A DNA stretch of 64,000 bases from DASZIT01 sp036268775. Lineage in GTDB: Bacteria > Actinomycetota > Acidimicrobiia > Acidimicrobiales > RAAP-2. Position 1 is the first letter of the stretch. Every line of letters begins with the position of its first letter. The translations under genes and the position numbers were made by a program. The notes below the pieces were generated by a model. It was given only the letters and a program-made list of their open reading frames with translations, searched no databases and had not been told where the DNA came from. The DNA lies in contig DATATM010000012.1 in NCBI GenBank assembly GCA_036268775.1, positions 62,001 through 126,000 of the forward strand, written 5' to 3'. Shown here one piece after another: positions 53,552-62,540 of the stretch.

Positions 53552-53944
53552 ATGGACGATCGCAACGTGTTGGGGGGGCCGCTGGAGCCCTGCGGCAACG
53601 ACCCGGTGACCGGATTCTTCCGGGACGGCTGCTGCCATACCGGACCGGAGGACCGTGGGAGCCACACCATCTGCGCGGTAGTGACGTCTGAATTCCTCCA
53701 ACATCAGCAACGGATCGGCAACGATCTGAGCACCCCGATGCCCCAGTTCGGATTTCCCGGCCTGGTCCCGGGCGACCGCTGGTGCGTCACCGCGGGCAAC
53801 TGGTTGCGGGCCCACCACGACGGCGCCGCCGCCTACGTGGTGCTGGCGTCCACCCACAAGCAGGCGCTGGAGATCGTGCCGTTGGCGGTCCTCCAGGAGC
53901 ACGCCGTCGACGTGCCGGCCAGCACCGACGGCCTCGAATCCTGA
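53552..53944 (+). CDS. DUF2237-family protein
   Basis: 130 residues from MDDRNVLGGPLEPC; GGGGGA about 10 bases upstream favours this over an ATG at 53534. The sequence follows the DUF2237 pattern: NVLGGPLEPCGNDPVTGFFR, DGCCHTGPEDRGSHTIC, GNDLSTPMPQFGFPGL and GDRWCVTAGNWL. Four Cys and conserved His/Asp suggest metal or substrate binding, but no function is established. A single soluble domain. Confidence 0.88.
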   Translation: MDDRNVLGGPLEPCGNDPVTGFFRDGCCHTGPEDRGSHTICAVVTSEFLQHQQRIGNDLSTPMPQFGFPGLVPGDRWCVTAGNWLRAHHDGAAAYVVLASTHKQALEIVPLAVLQEHAVDVPASTDGLES

Positions 53945-54010
53945 ACCCTGCCAGTGTCGGCAACAGGGTTCTGCCATTCGGCCGCCGGCCGCCGGGTCGG
54001 CTGGGCAAGT

Positions 54011-54385
54011 TCAATAAGGAAGGTCCTCAGGGCGGCAGTTTCGGAAGTCCGGCTCCAGCTGGGACTGGAATCGCACCGCCGCGATGGTCGGGCGGTCTTC
54101 GAGGAGGGCTCGGGCGACCCGGTGCATCCCGTCCATCACCCGGCCGTCGAAGCTGAGGATGATCGGATACGACGCGTCCACCTCCTCGATGAGTCGGGTG
54201 TGCTCGACGACGGCTCGGACGGTGGGGGCCACATCGCCGGTGAACCAGTAGGTCGAATCGACCTCGTTGATCGAGCCGAGGGGGACCTGCTCGACCGGGA
54301 GTCCGGCACTCTCCCGGACTAGTCGATCGACGTCCCAGGCGTCGAGACCCTGTTCACCGGGCCAGAAGTGGTACTGCTTGCGCAT
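54011..54385 (-). CDS. conserved hypothetical protein with ParB/sulfiredoxin-like motif
   Basis: 124 residues, soluble. It begins MRKQYHFWPGEQGLDAWDVD, and PIILSFDGRVMDGMHRVARAL resembles the DGxHR loop of the ParB/sulfiredoxin fold. That loop binds a phosphate or nucleotide in related proteins. Family known only as conserved in bacteria; function not assigned. It is 35 bases downstream of the phosphotransferase gene. Confidence 0.7.
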   Translation of the reverse strand: MRKQYHFWPGEQGLDAWDVDRLVRESAGLPVEQVPLGSINEVDSTYWFTGDVAPTVRAVVEHTRLIEEVDASYPIILSFDGRVMDGMHRVARALLEDRPTIAAVRFQSQLEPDFRNCRPEDLPY

Positions 54386-54420
54386 CCCCGCAGTCTTCCC
54401 CAGCCGTTCTTCCGGCGGCG

Positions 54421-55785
54421 CTAAGGACGGGGCCGCTCCAGGTAGGAAGGGTTGGCCACCAGCAACTGGTCGCGGGCCGAAGCCCTCAACAGGGCGCCGA
54501 CCCGAAGCCAGTCGTCGTCGAATCGGCCGGCCCGGATGGCCGTCACCAGATCTCCGTCGCTGGCCACCCCCAGTTCCGCCAGCCGCCGGCTGTGCTCGTT
54601 GGCGACGTCTGGTCCGAGCTGCAGCTCCCGCTCGACCATCTGAAGGACATTCCGGGCCACCCGGGCGTCGAAGGCCGCCCGTCCCGAGTTCGTCTTCATC
54701 ACGCCGGCTTCGAGATACTCACTCACCGACTCGACCAGTTCAGCGACCGTGGGTCGGCCGAATGGTGATGTGGCGCCTGAGCCTCGATCCGGTATCGGCT
54801 CGATGTCCCTGGGTGGCTCGGGGTCGACCCCCATCAAGGCCAACAGGTCCCACTCACTCTCGCAGATGCGTCGCCCGATGGCGGCCAGCTCCACCGACCG
54901 GGTGCTCCCGCTCAGATGGGCGGAGACCTGCAGGCCGCAGATGACCGCCCACTTCAGAGTGGCGTGGGCTTCCCACCAGACCACCTCGGTGGGATCGACC
55001 TCCCGGCCCCCGGCGTCTTCATAGGCCTCGAGGAGATCACCCAGGTCGCCGAAGCCTCCGACGGTCCCGGCCCCCCCGAATCTCCAGGCGGGCGCGCAGA
55101 GCCAGCCGATGTCCTCCACCGGATCGCCCAGGTGGGCCAGCTCCCAGTCGAGCACCGCCTGCAGGCCGTCGGGGCCGACCATCAGATTGCCGAGCCGGAA
55201 ATCGCCGTGGACCACCCGGAGGGGACCGGCCGTGGGCCGGTGAGCGTCGAGCCAGCGCGCCCCGAGTTCGAGAGCAGGACGGACCTCGCCCAAGGCATCC
55301 AACACCGGGAGCGGATCGGCCAGGGGGTCAGTAGGGCTGAGATCGGGAGCCGTCTCCGGGTCGATGGCGTGGATGGCGGCCAGCGCCTGGCCGCACTGGG
55401 CGGTCAGCCGCCCACGGGCCGCTTCCCACTCGGGATCCCGGAGGATCTTGCGGGGGATGGTCTCCCCCTCCACCCGGCTGACCACCAGCCATCGCGGGCC
55501 GAGGCCCCTCCCGACACCGGAGGCCACCACGCCGGGCACCGGCACCCCGCCTCGCTGGGCCGCTTCCAGCAATCCGGCCTCGGCGCTCACCGATCCGTTC
55601 TTGGTGGCGCCGTCGCCCCGGTCCTGCTGGATGATCAGCGGTCGGGTCGCCCCTCGGTCGTCGACCAGGTCGAAGGAGGATGTGACCCGGGAGGCGCCTC
55701 CCGACAGCCGCCGCAGGTTCTCGACGCGGCCTCCCAACACCTGCCCCAGCGCGTCGACGACCTCGGTGGACGCCGCAGTCACCAC
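54421..55785 (-). CDS. APH-type phosphotransferase with C-terminal DUF6285-like domain
   Basis: 454 residues, GTG start. The first 330 residues are an aminoglycoside-phosphotransferase-like kinase: VVHGDFRLGNLMVGPDGLQA is the catalytic HGDxxxxN loop and LDWELAHLGDPVEDIGWLC the metal-binding motif. The last 110 residues (RPTVAELVESVSEYLE onward) resemble DUF6285. Similar ACAD10/11-type kinases phosphorylate hydroxyacyl-CoAs in fatty-acid breakdown; antibiotic resistance is less likely. It starts directly after the DUF7064-like gene stops. Confidence 0.82.
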   Translation of the reverse strand: MVTAASTEVVDALGQVLGGRVENLRRLSGGASRVTSSFDLVDDRGATRPLIIQQDRGDGATKNGSVSAEAGLLEAAQRGGVPVPGVVASGVGRGLGPRWLVVSRVEGETIPRKILRDPEWEAARGRLTAQCGQALAAIHAIDPETAPDLSPTDPLADPLPVLDALGEVRPALELGARWLDAHRPTAGPLRVVHGDFRLGNLMVGPDGLQAVLDWELAHLGDPVEDIGWLCAPAWRFGGAGTVGGFGDLGDLLEAYEDAGGREVDPTEVVWWEAHATLKWAVICGLQVSAHLSGSTRSVELAAIGRRICESEWDLLALMGVDPEPPRDIEPIPDRGSGATSPFGRPTVAELVESVSEYLEAGVMKTNSGRAAFDARVARNVLQMVERELQLGPDVANEHSRRLAELGVASDGDLVTAIRAGRFDDDWLRVGALLRASARDQLLVANPSYLERPRP

Positions 55786-56766
55786 TCAGGCAACAGGGAC
55801 GACCGGCGTGCCGGTGTCGTCCAGCTGGTGGAGGTACTCGCAGATCCCGTAGCCGGTGCGGTCTTCATAGGTCCAGCGGGCCAGTCCTTCGTTGACCACG
55901 GTTCCCTTGCCCTGGCCGATGTCGGCGACCCTCATCACGTCGCCCCGAAGGTCGTAGGTTCGGTCCGACTTGTCCACCACCTGGAGGTGGACCACCCGGT
56001 GGGTGAAGCCGTCGTCCTCCAGCTCGGTCCGGAGGTTCCATTCGGCGATGCTGGTGGCCCGGTCGCCGTTCCATACCCATCCCCGGTGGAGGTCCCCCGC
56101 CTCGGTGCCGAGCCGGATCCCGCCGAAGTGCATGACCTCTCCCACGTTGATGCTGAACCAGCGCCACATCTTCGGGCCTCCCCATCGCCGCGGTCCCCAG
56201 GACCGGTCCCGGTTGCCGTGGGCCCCCTTCCACTCCGACCGCACCCCGTCGACCTCCAGCCATCCGCTCCACCGGCCGGCCTGTTCGAGGTGGCCCTTCC
56301 CCACCGTGCCGGCCGCCGCTGCCGCTTCTTTCGATCGGGTTCCCCGGGGTTGGCCGTCGGTGCCGATGGCCGGGGTCACCGCCTCGAACACGACATCGAG
56401 GGCCACGTGGGCGGTGCGGGTCGACTTCGCCCCGGGGGTACAGGCCCGGGCGGGGATGTCGGTATCGGCGGTCAAGCGCCAGGACTGGAGAGGCTCGAGC
56501 ATCTCGTAACGCACCGGCCCCACCTCGAGGATGGAGTCGACCATCTCGCGCTGTTCCTTCACCCCCCGGTGCTCGGCTAGGCCGCCGTCCGGCAGCCATA
56601 CCGACAGGCCGACATCCATCGTCCCCTCGTTGGGGCGGATCCCGATGCGGGTGAAGAAGCCGGAGTCGGTATCGGGATCGAAGGCGTTGAAGTAATACGA
56701 CTCGCTCCAGGCGGTGTCGCCCTCGACGGGATGGGCAAGGTCATGGCGAGCTTCGAGAATGGGCAC
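55786..56766 (-). CDS. DUF7064/DUF7065-like protein
   Basis: 326 residues, beta-rich and soluble, with many Trp/Arg pairs: GNRDRSWGPRRWGGPKMWRW and LHRGWVWNGDRATSIAEW. This resembles actinobacterial DUF7064/7065 proteins, whose layout recalls the lipocalin-like CrtC/AttH hydratase fold. These genes commonly stand beside acyl-CoA or steroid genes. Here it sits between an SDR and a phosphotransferase with no gaps of note, so it is part of one operon. No catalytic role is known. Confidence 0.68.
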   Translation of the reverse strand: MPILEARHDLAHPVEGDTAWSESYYFNAFDPDTDSGFFTRIGIRPNEGTMDVGLSVWLPDGGLAEHRGVKEQREMVDSILEVGPVRYEMLEPLQSWRLTADTDIPARACTPGAKSTRTAHVALDVVFEAVTPAIGTDGQPRGTRSKEAAAAAGTVGKGHLEQAGRWSGWLEVDGVRSEWKGAHGNRDRSWGPRRWGGPKMWRWFSINVGEVMHFGGIRLGTEAGDLHRGWVWNGDRATSIAEWNLRTELEDDGFTHRVVHLQVVDKSDRTYDLRGDVMRVADIGQGKGTVVNEGLARWTYEDRTGYGICEYLHQLDDTGTPVVPVA

Positions 56767-56768
56767 GG

Positions 56769-57620
56769 CTACACCATTGTCTGTCCGGCGCTGACATTCA
56801 ACGCCTCTCCGGTGACCCCGGCGGCATCGTCGGAGAGCAGCCAGCAGATGGAGGCGGCGATCTCCTCCGCCGTCTGCAACCGGCCGAGGGGTATCTCCCT
56901 GGCGATATAGGCGGCCAGGCCCTCGGGCCCACCCATCAATTGCTCGAACAGGGAGTCCTTGTTGATCAGGTCGGTGTTCACGGTGCCGGGGCAGACGGCG
57001 TTGACCGAGATGCCCGACGGCCCGAGCTCGGTGGCCAGAGTCTGGGTCAACAGGATGACCCCGGCCTTGGCCGCGCAGTAGGGCCCGAGGAACGGGAAGG
57101 CTCGCTTCCCGGCCTGGCTGGACACGTTGCAGATGCGCCCGGGCTGGTTGGCGGCGATCATCCGGTTGGCGCAGGCCTTGGACACCAGCCAGGTACCGAT
57201 CACATTGACGTCCAGCACCCGGCGGAACTCCACCACTGGAACATTAAGTAACGGCCCGAGTTCGAAACCGGGGCCGCTCCCGCCGGCCACGTTGGCGACC
57301 AGGCTGATCGTCCCCAACTCCTCGGTCAGCTGGGTGACCGCGGCTTCGACCTCATCCTCGGCGGCGATGTCCGCCGCCGCGGTGGCCACTTTTGCCCCCA
57401 GCCCCCGCAATTCGTCGGCCAGCTCATCGAGGTCGCTGGCCGTGGCGGTGCCATGGGCGGGAGCGTCCTCGTAGGGACGGGCGATGTCGATGCAGGCGAT
57501 GTCGGCACCGGATCGAGCCAGCCGGACGGCGGTGGCCCGGCCGATCCCGCGGGGACGGGCGGCCCCGGTGACCAGGGCGACCTTGCCGGCTAACGGTTGG
57601 GAGGGCTGTGCCAGACTCAT
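56769..57620 (-). CDS. short-chain dehydrogenase with an extended cofactor region
   Basis: 283 residues from the ATG in MSLAQPSQPLAGKVALVTGA; a very long frame extending upstream overlaps the divergent hydrolase gene and is rejected. Rossmann motif TGAARPRGIGRATA, then a longer loop (ARPYEDAPAHGTATASDL) typical of mycofactocin-linked or NDMA-dependent SDRs, NVAGGSG, and the catalytic Ser-Tyr-Lys (NVSSQAGKRAF, YCAAKAG). First gene of the three-gene SDR/DUF7064/phosphotransferase unit. Confidence 0.88.
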   Translation of the reverse strand: MSLAQPSQPLAGKVALVTGAARPRGIGRATAVRLARSGADIACIDIARPYEDAPAHGTATASDLDELADELRGLGAKVATAAADIAAEDEVEAAVTQLTEELGTISLVANVAGGSGPGFELGPLLNVPVVEFRRVLDVNVIGTWLVSKACANRMIAANQPGRICNVSSQAGKRAFPFLGPYCAAKAGVILLTQTLATELGPSGISVNAVCPGTVNTDLINKDSLFEQLMGGPEGLAAYIAREIPLGRLQTAEEIAASICWLLSDDAAGVTGEALNVSAGQTMV

Positions 57621-57677
57621 CGGGGACAAACGTAGCGACGATCGGGGCTGGCGGTCGATCTGGTCAGGGGGAGGACG

Positions 57678-58754
57678 ATGAGCGCAGTCGATCAGTCGCA
57701 GTTGGTGGAGCTCCCCGTCCAACCCTCGGACGTCCCCTGGCCGACTGCCGAGTGGCCCACGGGAGCGCTTCCCACCGCGGTCGACCTCGATGGGGTGATG
57801 GGGCGGATGTTCGACAACGACGGACTGCTGGCCGTCACCTTCGCGATGCTGGTCGTCCACCATGGCCGGTTGGTCTTCGAGCGCTACGCCGGTGAGTTGG
57901 CTCATTTCGACCGTCCCCCCGATCCGGTGGAGGCCGACTCCCGACTCATCAGCTGGTCGATGGCCAAGTCGATGCTCCAGGCGGTGGTGGGGATGCTGGT
58001 CGCCGAAGGACGCCTCGACCTCGACGCCCCGGCCGAGGTTCCCGAATGGTCGGCGGTCGGAGACCCCCGGGGGGCGATCACCCTCCGCCAGCTGCTGGCC
58101 ATGCGCGACGGGCTGGCCTGGGCCGAGGTCTACGAAGACGCCAGCGGGTCGGACGTCATCGAGATGCTGTTCGGGGCCGGCCACGCCGATGTTGCCCACT
58201 TCGCTGCCGACCGCCCGCTGGCGGTTCCCCCCGGCTCGAGATTCAACTACTCGTCGGGAACCTCCAACATCATCTCCCGGCTGGTGGCCCAGGTGGTCGG
58301 GCCCGGAGACCCCTACCGGAAGTTCCTCTCCGACCGGCTGTTCGGGCCCCTCGGCATGACCAGCGCCGAGCCCGAGTTCGACGAGGCCGGTACCTGGAAG
58401 GCGTCGTCCAACGTGATGGCCACCGCCCGGGACTTCGCCCGCTTCGGGTTCCTCTATCTCCGGGACGGGGTGTGGGACGGCACCCGGCTGCTGCCGGAGG
58501 GTTGGGTCGACTACGCCCGGACCATGGTGTCCGACGATCCGGACGACGGCCCCTACGGCGCCCACTGGTGGGGGATGGCCGGCGACCAGCTGGGCACCTT
58601 TCGGGCGTCGGGTTACGAGCGACAGTCGATCCTGATCTGTCCGACCCACGATCTGGTGATGGTCCGGTTGGGGAAGACGCCGGAGACCGACGAATCCAAG
58701 CGGGCCGTCGAGCAGTGGCGGAGGGACTTACTCGAGGCGTTCGCCTCCGGGTAG
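57678..58754 (+). CDS. beta-lactamase-fold serine hydrolase
   Basis: 358 residues, ATG with GGGGGAGG ribosome site. Class C/esterase-type beta-lactamase fold: S94-M-A-K97 in ISWSMAKSML is the SxxK nucleophile motif and FNYSSGTSN supplies the Tyr of the YxN/S motif; HWWGMAGDQLG is near the C-terminal strand. No signal peptide, so a cytoplasmic esterase acting on a lipid or ester is more likely than a secreted beta-lactamase. Divergent from the SDR. Confidence 0.85.
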   Translation: MSAVDQSQLVELPVQPSDVPWPTAEWPTGALPTAVDLDGVMGRMFDNDGLLAVTFAMLVVHHGRLVFERYAGELAHFDRPPDPVEADSRLISWSMAKSMLQAVVGMLVAEGRLDLDAPAEVPEWSAVGDPRGAITLRQLLAMRDGLAWAEVYEDASGSDVIEMLFGAGHADVAHFAADRPLAVPPGSRFNYSSGTSNIISRLVAQVVGPGDPYRKFLSDRLFGPLGMTSAEPEFDEAGTWKASSNVMATARDFARFGFLYLRDGVWDGTRLLPEGWVDYARTMVSDDPDDGPYGAHWWGMAGDQLGTFRASGYERQSILICPTHDLVMVRLGKTPETDESKRAVEQWRRDLLEAFASG

Positions 58755-58814
58755 TTCGTGAGGTCGGTCGTTCCCGACTGTGGCGGCAATCGATACCGAG
58801 GCTGGGGGGGCGAG

Positions 58815-60176
58815 ATGGCGACCAACAAGGTGGAGGCCGATGTCTGCATCGTGGGTGCCGGCTACGCCGGGCTGACCGCGGCCAGGCGGCTGAGCCTGGC
58901 CGGCAAGACGGTGGCCGTGCTCGAGGCCCGGGATCGGGTCGGTGGGCGGATCTGGACCCAGTCGCTGGCGGGAGGCGGTTCGATCGACCGGGGTGGCGCC
59001 TGGTTGGCCCCCCAACACCAGGCCATCTTCGGCCTGGCCGCCGAGCTCGGCGTCTCCACCTACAAGACCTGGGTGAAGGGGTCCCACCTCCTCGTCGGCG
59101 AGGGGCGCACCCGCCGCTACACCGGCCTCATCCCGAAGATCAGCCCGCTGGCGGTGGCCACCATCGCCCTCGCCCAGTTCCGGCTCGATCGCCTGTCCAA
59201 GCAGGTCCCGGTGGACACCCCCTGGACGGCGAAGCGGGCCGAGGAGTGGGACAACCACTCGATCGCCTGGTGGCTGGCGCGCACCCGGATCCGGACGTCT
59301 ATCGGTCAGGACCTGTTCGAGATGGCGGTGCGGGGCCTCTTCGCCGCCGACCTCGACCAGGTGTCGTTCCTCCACCTGCTCCAGCTGGTCCGGGGCCACG
59401 GCAGCATCAACACGTTGTTCTCCATCGAGGGCGGCAGCCAGGAGAACATGGTCGAAGACGGAGCCGGCTCGATCGCCCGACGGGTGGCTGAAGGCCTCGG
59501 CGACGCGGTCCACCTGAGTACCCCGGTGCGATCGATCAGCCAGCAGTCCGACCGGGTGACCGTCGACGCCGACGGTCTCAGCGTCTCCGCCCGCCATGCG
59601 GTGGTGGCCACCCCGCCGGCGCTGGCCCTCGACATCGCCTTCGACCCGGTGCTGTCCGACGACCGGCTGGCGCTGTACAAGAGCGCGGTGGCCGGCACCG
59701 AGACCAAGACGATGGTGGTCTACGACACCCCGTTCTGGCGGGAGGACGGCTTCAGCGGCCAGAGCGCCGAGCCGGGCTCGGTGGCGGAAGTGACCCTCGA
59801 CGGTTCGCCGGTGTCGGGCACTCCGGGGGTCATCGCCTCGTTCACCTTCGGCAGGGTGGCGCAACGGGTCGACGCCCTCCCGGCGGCCGAGCGGCGGCAA
59901 CTGGTGCTCGACGCACTGGCCGCCCGGTTCGGGTCGAAGGCGGCTTCGCCCATCGAGTACATCGAGACGGCATGGTGGACGGAGGAATGGTCGCGGGGCT
60001 GCTCGATGGCCCATCTGCCTCCCGGGATCCTCACCCGCTACGGCCGCCTGCTGCGGGAGCCGGTTGGCCGGGTCCACTGGGCCGGTACCGAGACCTCCAC
60101 GGTCAGCCACGGGGCCATCGACGGTGCGGTCTGCTCCGGCGAGCGGGCGGCAGCGGAGATCCTCGAGGCCGGCTGA
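58815..60176 (+). CDS. flavin monoamine oxidase-family protein
   Basis: 453 residues from MATNKVEADVCIVGAGYAG, chosen over an in-frame start 19 codons earlier. Dinucleotide-binding GAGYAGLTAARRLSLAGKTV, the RVGGRIW motif and the C-terminal FAD-contact motif GRVHWAGTETS are all present. It oxidises amines, or related substrates such as carotenoids, with O2. The substrate is not predictable. Sixty bases after the hydrolase gene and probably in the same transcript. Confidence 0.87.
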   Translation: MATNKVEADVCIVGAGYAGLTAARRLSLAGKTVAVLEARDRVGGRIWTQSLAGGGSIDRGGAWLAPQHQAIFGLAAELGVSTYKTWVKGSHLLVGEGRTRRYTGLIPKISPLAVATIALAQFRLDRLSKQVPVDTPWTAKRAEEWDNHSIAWWLARTRIRTSIGQDLFEMAVRGLFAADLDQVSFLHLLQLVRGHGSINTLFSIEGGSQENMVEDGAGSIARRVAEGLGDAVHLSTPVRSISQQSDRVTVDADGLSVSARHAVVATPPALALDIAFDPVLSDDRLALYKSAVAGTETKTMVVYDTPFWREDGFSGQSAEPGSVAEVTLDGSPVSGTPGVIASFTFGRVAQRVDALPAAERRQLVLDALAARFGSKAASPIEYIETAWWTEEWSRGCSMAHLPPGILTRYGRLLREPVGRVHWAGTETSTVSHGAIDGAVCSGERAAAEILEAG

Positions 60177-60186
60177 CGCTCTTCGG

Positions 60187-62529
60187 CTACGGGACCAAGG
60201 AGGTGGAGAACCCGCCACCCACCAGCGGTAGGCAGGGGGGCGGGAAGGCCTGGTAGCTGACCTGGTCGGCGGCGATGGCAACGCTGGTGCCGGCGGCGGT
60301 GGTGACCGTCAGCGGCACGGCGGCCGACCCCGGCGGGGAGGTGACCAACAGGTAGTTGCCCGACAGCACCTTGACCGAGGCGGCCGGTTTGGTCCCGAAT
60401 CTCACAGACGTAGAGGGGTCGAAGCCGCTCCCGCTGACCAGCACCGGACCGCCGGCCGGCGACAGGGTGGTGGGTCCGACCAGGTTGACGGTCGGGAGCT
60501 GGCGGCCCAGCAGTCCCCGTTGGGCCGGTTCGATGCCGGCGGCCGACAGCAGTGGGGTGGGCGCCTGACTCGGCGGCAGGTTGGTGCAGACCAGATGGTT
60601 GGCGGAGGCGACCACGTCGGCGGTCGGGAAGCAGGGATAGAGGGGGCCGAACTGGCTGAAGTAGTTGCCGGTCACCCGGATGTGCCCGACGGTGTGGCAG
60701 CCGCCGGTGGAGAAGGAGTCGACCGGTTGGTCGTAGACCAGGTTGTCGGCCACCGAGATGAACTGGCTGCCGGTATCGGTGTACAGGCTGAAGTCGGTGT
60801 TGGTGCCGTTGTAGGCGACGTTGCCGGACAGCACCAGCCCGTCGGCGAAGCCGTGGGCCTGACCGCCGTTGGTGTAGATGGCGCCGCCGTCGCCCAGGGT
60901 CTGCATGTAGTTGAACATCAGGTTGTCGGTGATCCTGTTCCCACTGTTGACGTTCGGATCGCTGTTGGGGCTGAGCAGGTTGCTGTGCCAACCCCCCCAG
61001 CCTATGGAGATGGCGGTGTAGGGGACGTCGTCGATCTGGTTGTGGGCGATGGTGGTGCGCTGCGAGTAGCCCACCCAGATCCCGATGCCACCGAGGTACT
61101 GGATGGCCACGTGGTGGATGAGGTTGTCGGTGATGGTGTTGCCCGAGTTGATCTCCCGGTTATCGCCGCCGATGGGAAGCGGGTCGTTGGTGCCGCCGAG
61201 CTGGATGCCGGAGGCGGCGATGTCGGTGAACTCGTTCCCGGTGATGAGATCGCCCTGGCTGCCGTACAGCACGTCGAGCCCGGCACCACCCAGGTGGGCG
61301 AAGGTGTCGTCCTGGATGGTGACCCGGTGGGTGGCGGAGAGCACCACGTTGGCCGGAGTCCGGGTCCACGACGCATAGGGACAGCTTCCTGCCGGGGTCG
61401 AGTACGTGCAGGTCCCCTGGGTGTTGACGGCGTTGGGACCGGCGAGGCTCCAGTCGGCCTGCATCTCCGCGAAGCCGTCGGGGGAGTCGGGGGCGGTCCA
61501 GGTGCCGTAGGAGAACTGCAACCCCGAGAAGGTGAGGTCGTGGACGGGGGCGGCGAGGGTGCCGGCCACCTGGAGGAGGGTCGGCTGGACCGGGACCACC
61601 ACCGAGTTGGTGGCCAGGCTCTCGCCGGGGGTGGCCATGTAGAAGATCCGGTGGGTGGTGGTGTCGATCGTCCAGTGCCCGGGGGTGAGCAGCTCGGCAG
61701 CGTTCTGGAAGAACGACGGCTGGGCCAGCGGGGAGAGGCCCCCGAACCCGCCCTGGGGCCCGTAGACCCAGGCCACCTGCTGGCTGCCGAGCTCGGGGAG
61801 GTGGAGGTTGGCCCAGCAGGGTTGGGCCACGGTGATGGCCACCGAAGTGATGGAGGTCAGCGGGCAGGAGGGTTGGGTCCAGGCGCCGTTGCCGCCGGCG
61901 AACACCACCGAGATCGACGACGGGTCCTTCCAGGTGGCCATCGAGGTGGCGGTGGTCAGGAACCCGGTGGAGGTCTGGACGAACAGCCCGGAGGGGAGCC
62001 CCTCCGACTGGGGAACGCTCTGGCCGTTGACGTAGAGCTGGCGGGTGTCGAAGCCGGCCGGCACCGACGCTTCCCAGGTGGTGGTGGAGCCGGGGACGAG
62101 CTGCCAGCCGGTCAGCGCTCGGCCGCCGCTGAGGATGGGGTGGGCGCCGGGGGCGGCTTGGTAGACGACGGTGTGACCGTTGGTGCCGGAGTCCTGTTGG
62201 CTGAAGGCGAGGGTGTGCTGGGAGACGTCGTAGGAGCCGTCCTCCAGGGAGACCACGATGTCCGAGGTCATGGTGGGGGCGAGAGCGCGGGCCCGCTGCT
62301 GGGCGGTGACCAGCGAGCAGGGGATGGTTTGGCTGCAGTCGGTTCCCTGACCGGCCGGCGAGGCGATGAGCACGGTGGGCGGAGGGGGTCCGGTGGTCGG
62401 CGATGTCGCCGCGGCGGTGGTGGGGGCGGCGAGCAGGATTGCGGTTGCCACGGTGGCGCCGGACGTTGCGAAGAACCGGATGCGGATGCGGCGGCGGCGG
62501 GGCCCTCCCCCCCTCCTCGAGCCGTGCAT
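60187..62529 (-). CDS. secreted right-handed beta-helix protein with IPT/TIG tail
   Basis: 780 residues. The N-terminus has a Tat-like or Sec signal (Arg-rich start, then FFATSGATVATAILLAAP). Residues 50-330 are an all-beta domain. Residues 370-640 repeat short beta-helix turns (HRVTIQDDTFAHLGGAGLDV, NEFTDIAASGIQLGG, NTITDNLIHHVAIQYLGG), as in pectate-lyase-like polysaccharide enzymes. Residues 680-760 form an IPT/TIG Ig-like domain (GPTTLSPAGGPVLVSGSGFD). It probably acts on an extracellular polysaccharide. It converges on the amine oxidase. Confidence 0.8.
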   Translation of the reverse strand: MHGSRRGGGPRRRRIRIRFFATSGATVATAILLAAPTTAAATSPTTGPPPPTVLIASPAGQGTDCSQTIPCSLVTAQQRARALAPTMTSDIVVSLEDGSYDVSQHTLAFSQQDSGTNGHTVVYQAAPGAHPILSGGRALTGWQLVPGSTTTWEASVPAGFDTRQLYVNGQSVPQSEGLPSGLFVQTSTGFLTTATSMATWKDPSSISVVFAGGNGAWTQPSCPLTSITSVAITVAQPCWANLHLPELGSQQVAWVYGPQGGFGGLSPLAQPSFFQNAAELLTPGHWTIDTTTHRIFYMATPGESLATNSVVVPVQPTLLQVAGTLAAPVHDLTFSGLQFSYGTWTAPDSPDGFAEMQADWSLAGPNAVNTQGTCTYSTPAGSCPYASWTRTPANVVLSATHRVTIQDDTFAHLGGAGLDVLYGSQGDLITGNEFTDIAASGIQLGGTNDPLPIGGDNREINSGNTITDNLIHHVAIQYLGGIGIWVGYSQRTTIAHNQIDDVPYTAISIGWGGWHSNLLSPNSDPNVNSGNRITDNLMFNYMQTLGDGGAIYTNGGQAHGFADGLVLSGNVAYNGTNTDFSLYTDTGSQFISVADNLVYDQPVDSFSTGGCHTVGHIRVTGNYFSQFGPLYPCFPTADVVASANHLVCTNLPPSQAPTPLLSAAGIEPAQRGLLGRQLPTVNLVGPTTLSPAGGPVLVSGSGFDPSTSVRFGTKPAASVKVLSGNYLLVTSPPGSAAVPLTVTTAAGTSVAIAADQVSYQAFPPPCLPLVGGGFSTSLVP

Positions 62530-62540
62530 GGCGTACGTCC

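Noticed and set aside
56769..58649. A 626-codon reading of the SDR gene extending through the divergent hydrolase
   Set aside because: The extra 340 residues are antisense of the serine hydrolase; SDR homology begins at the ATG at 57620.
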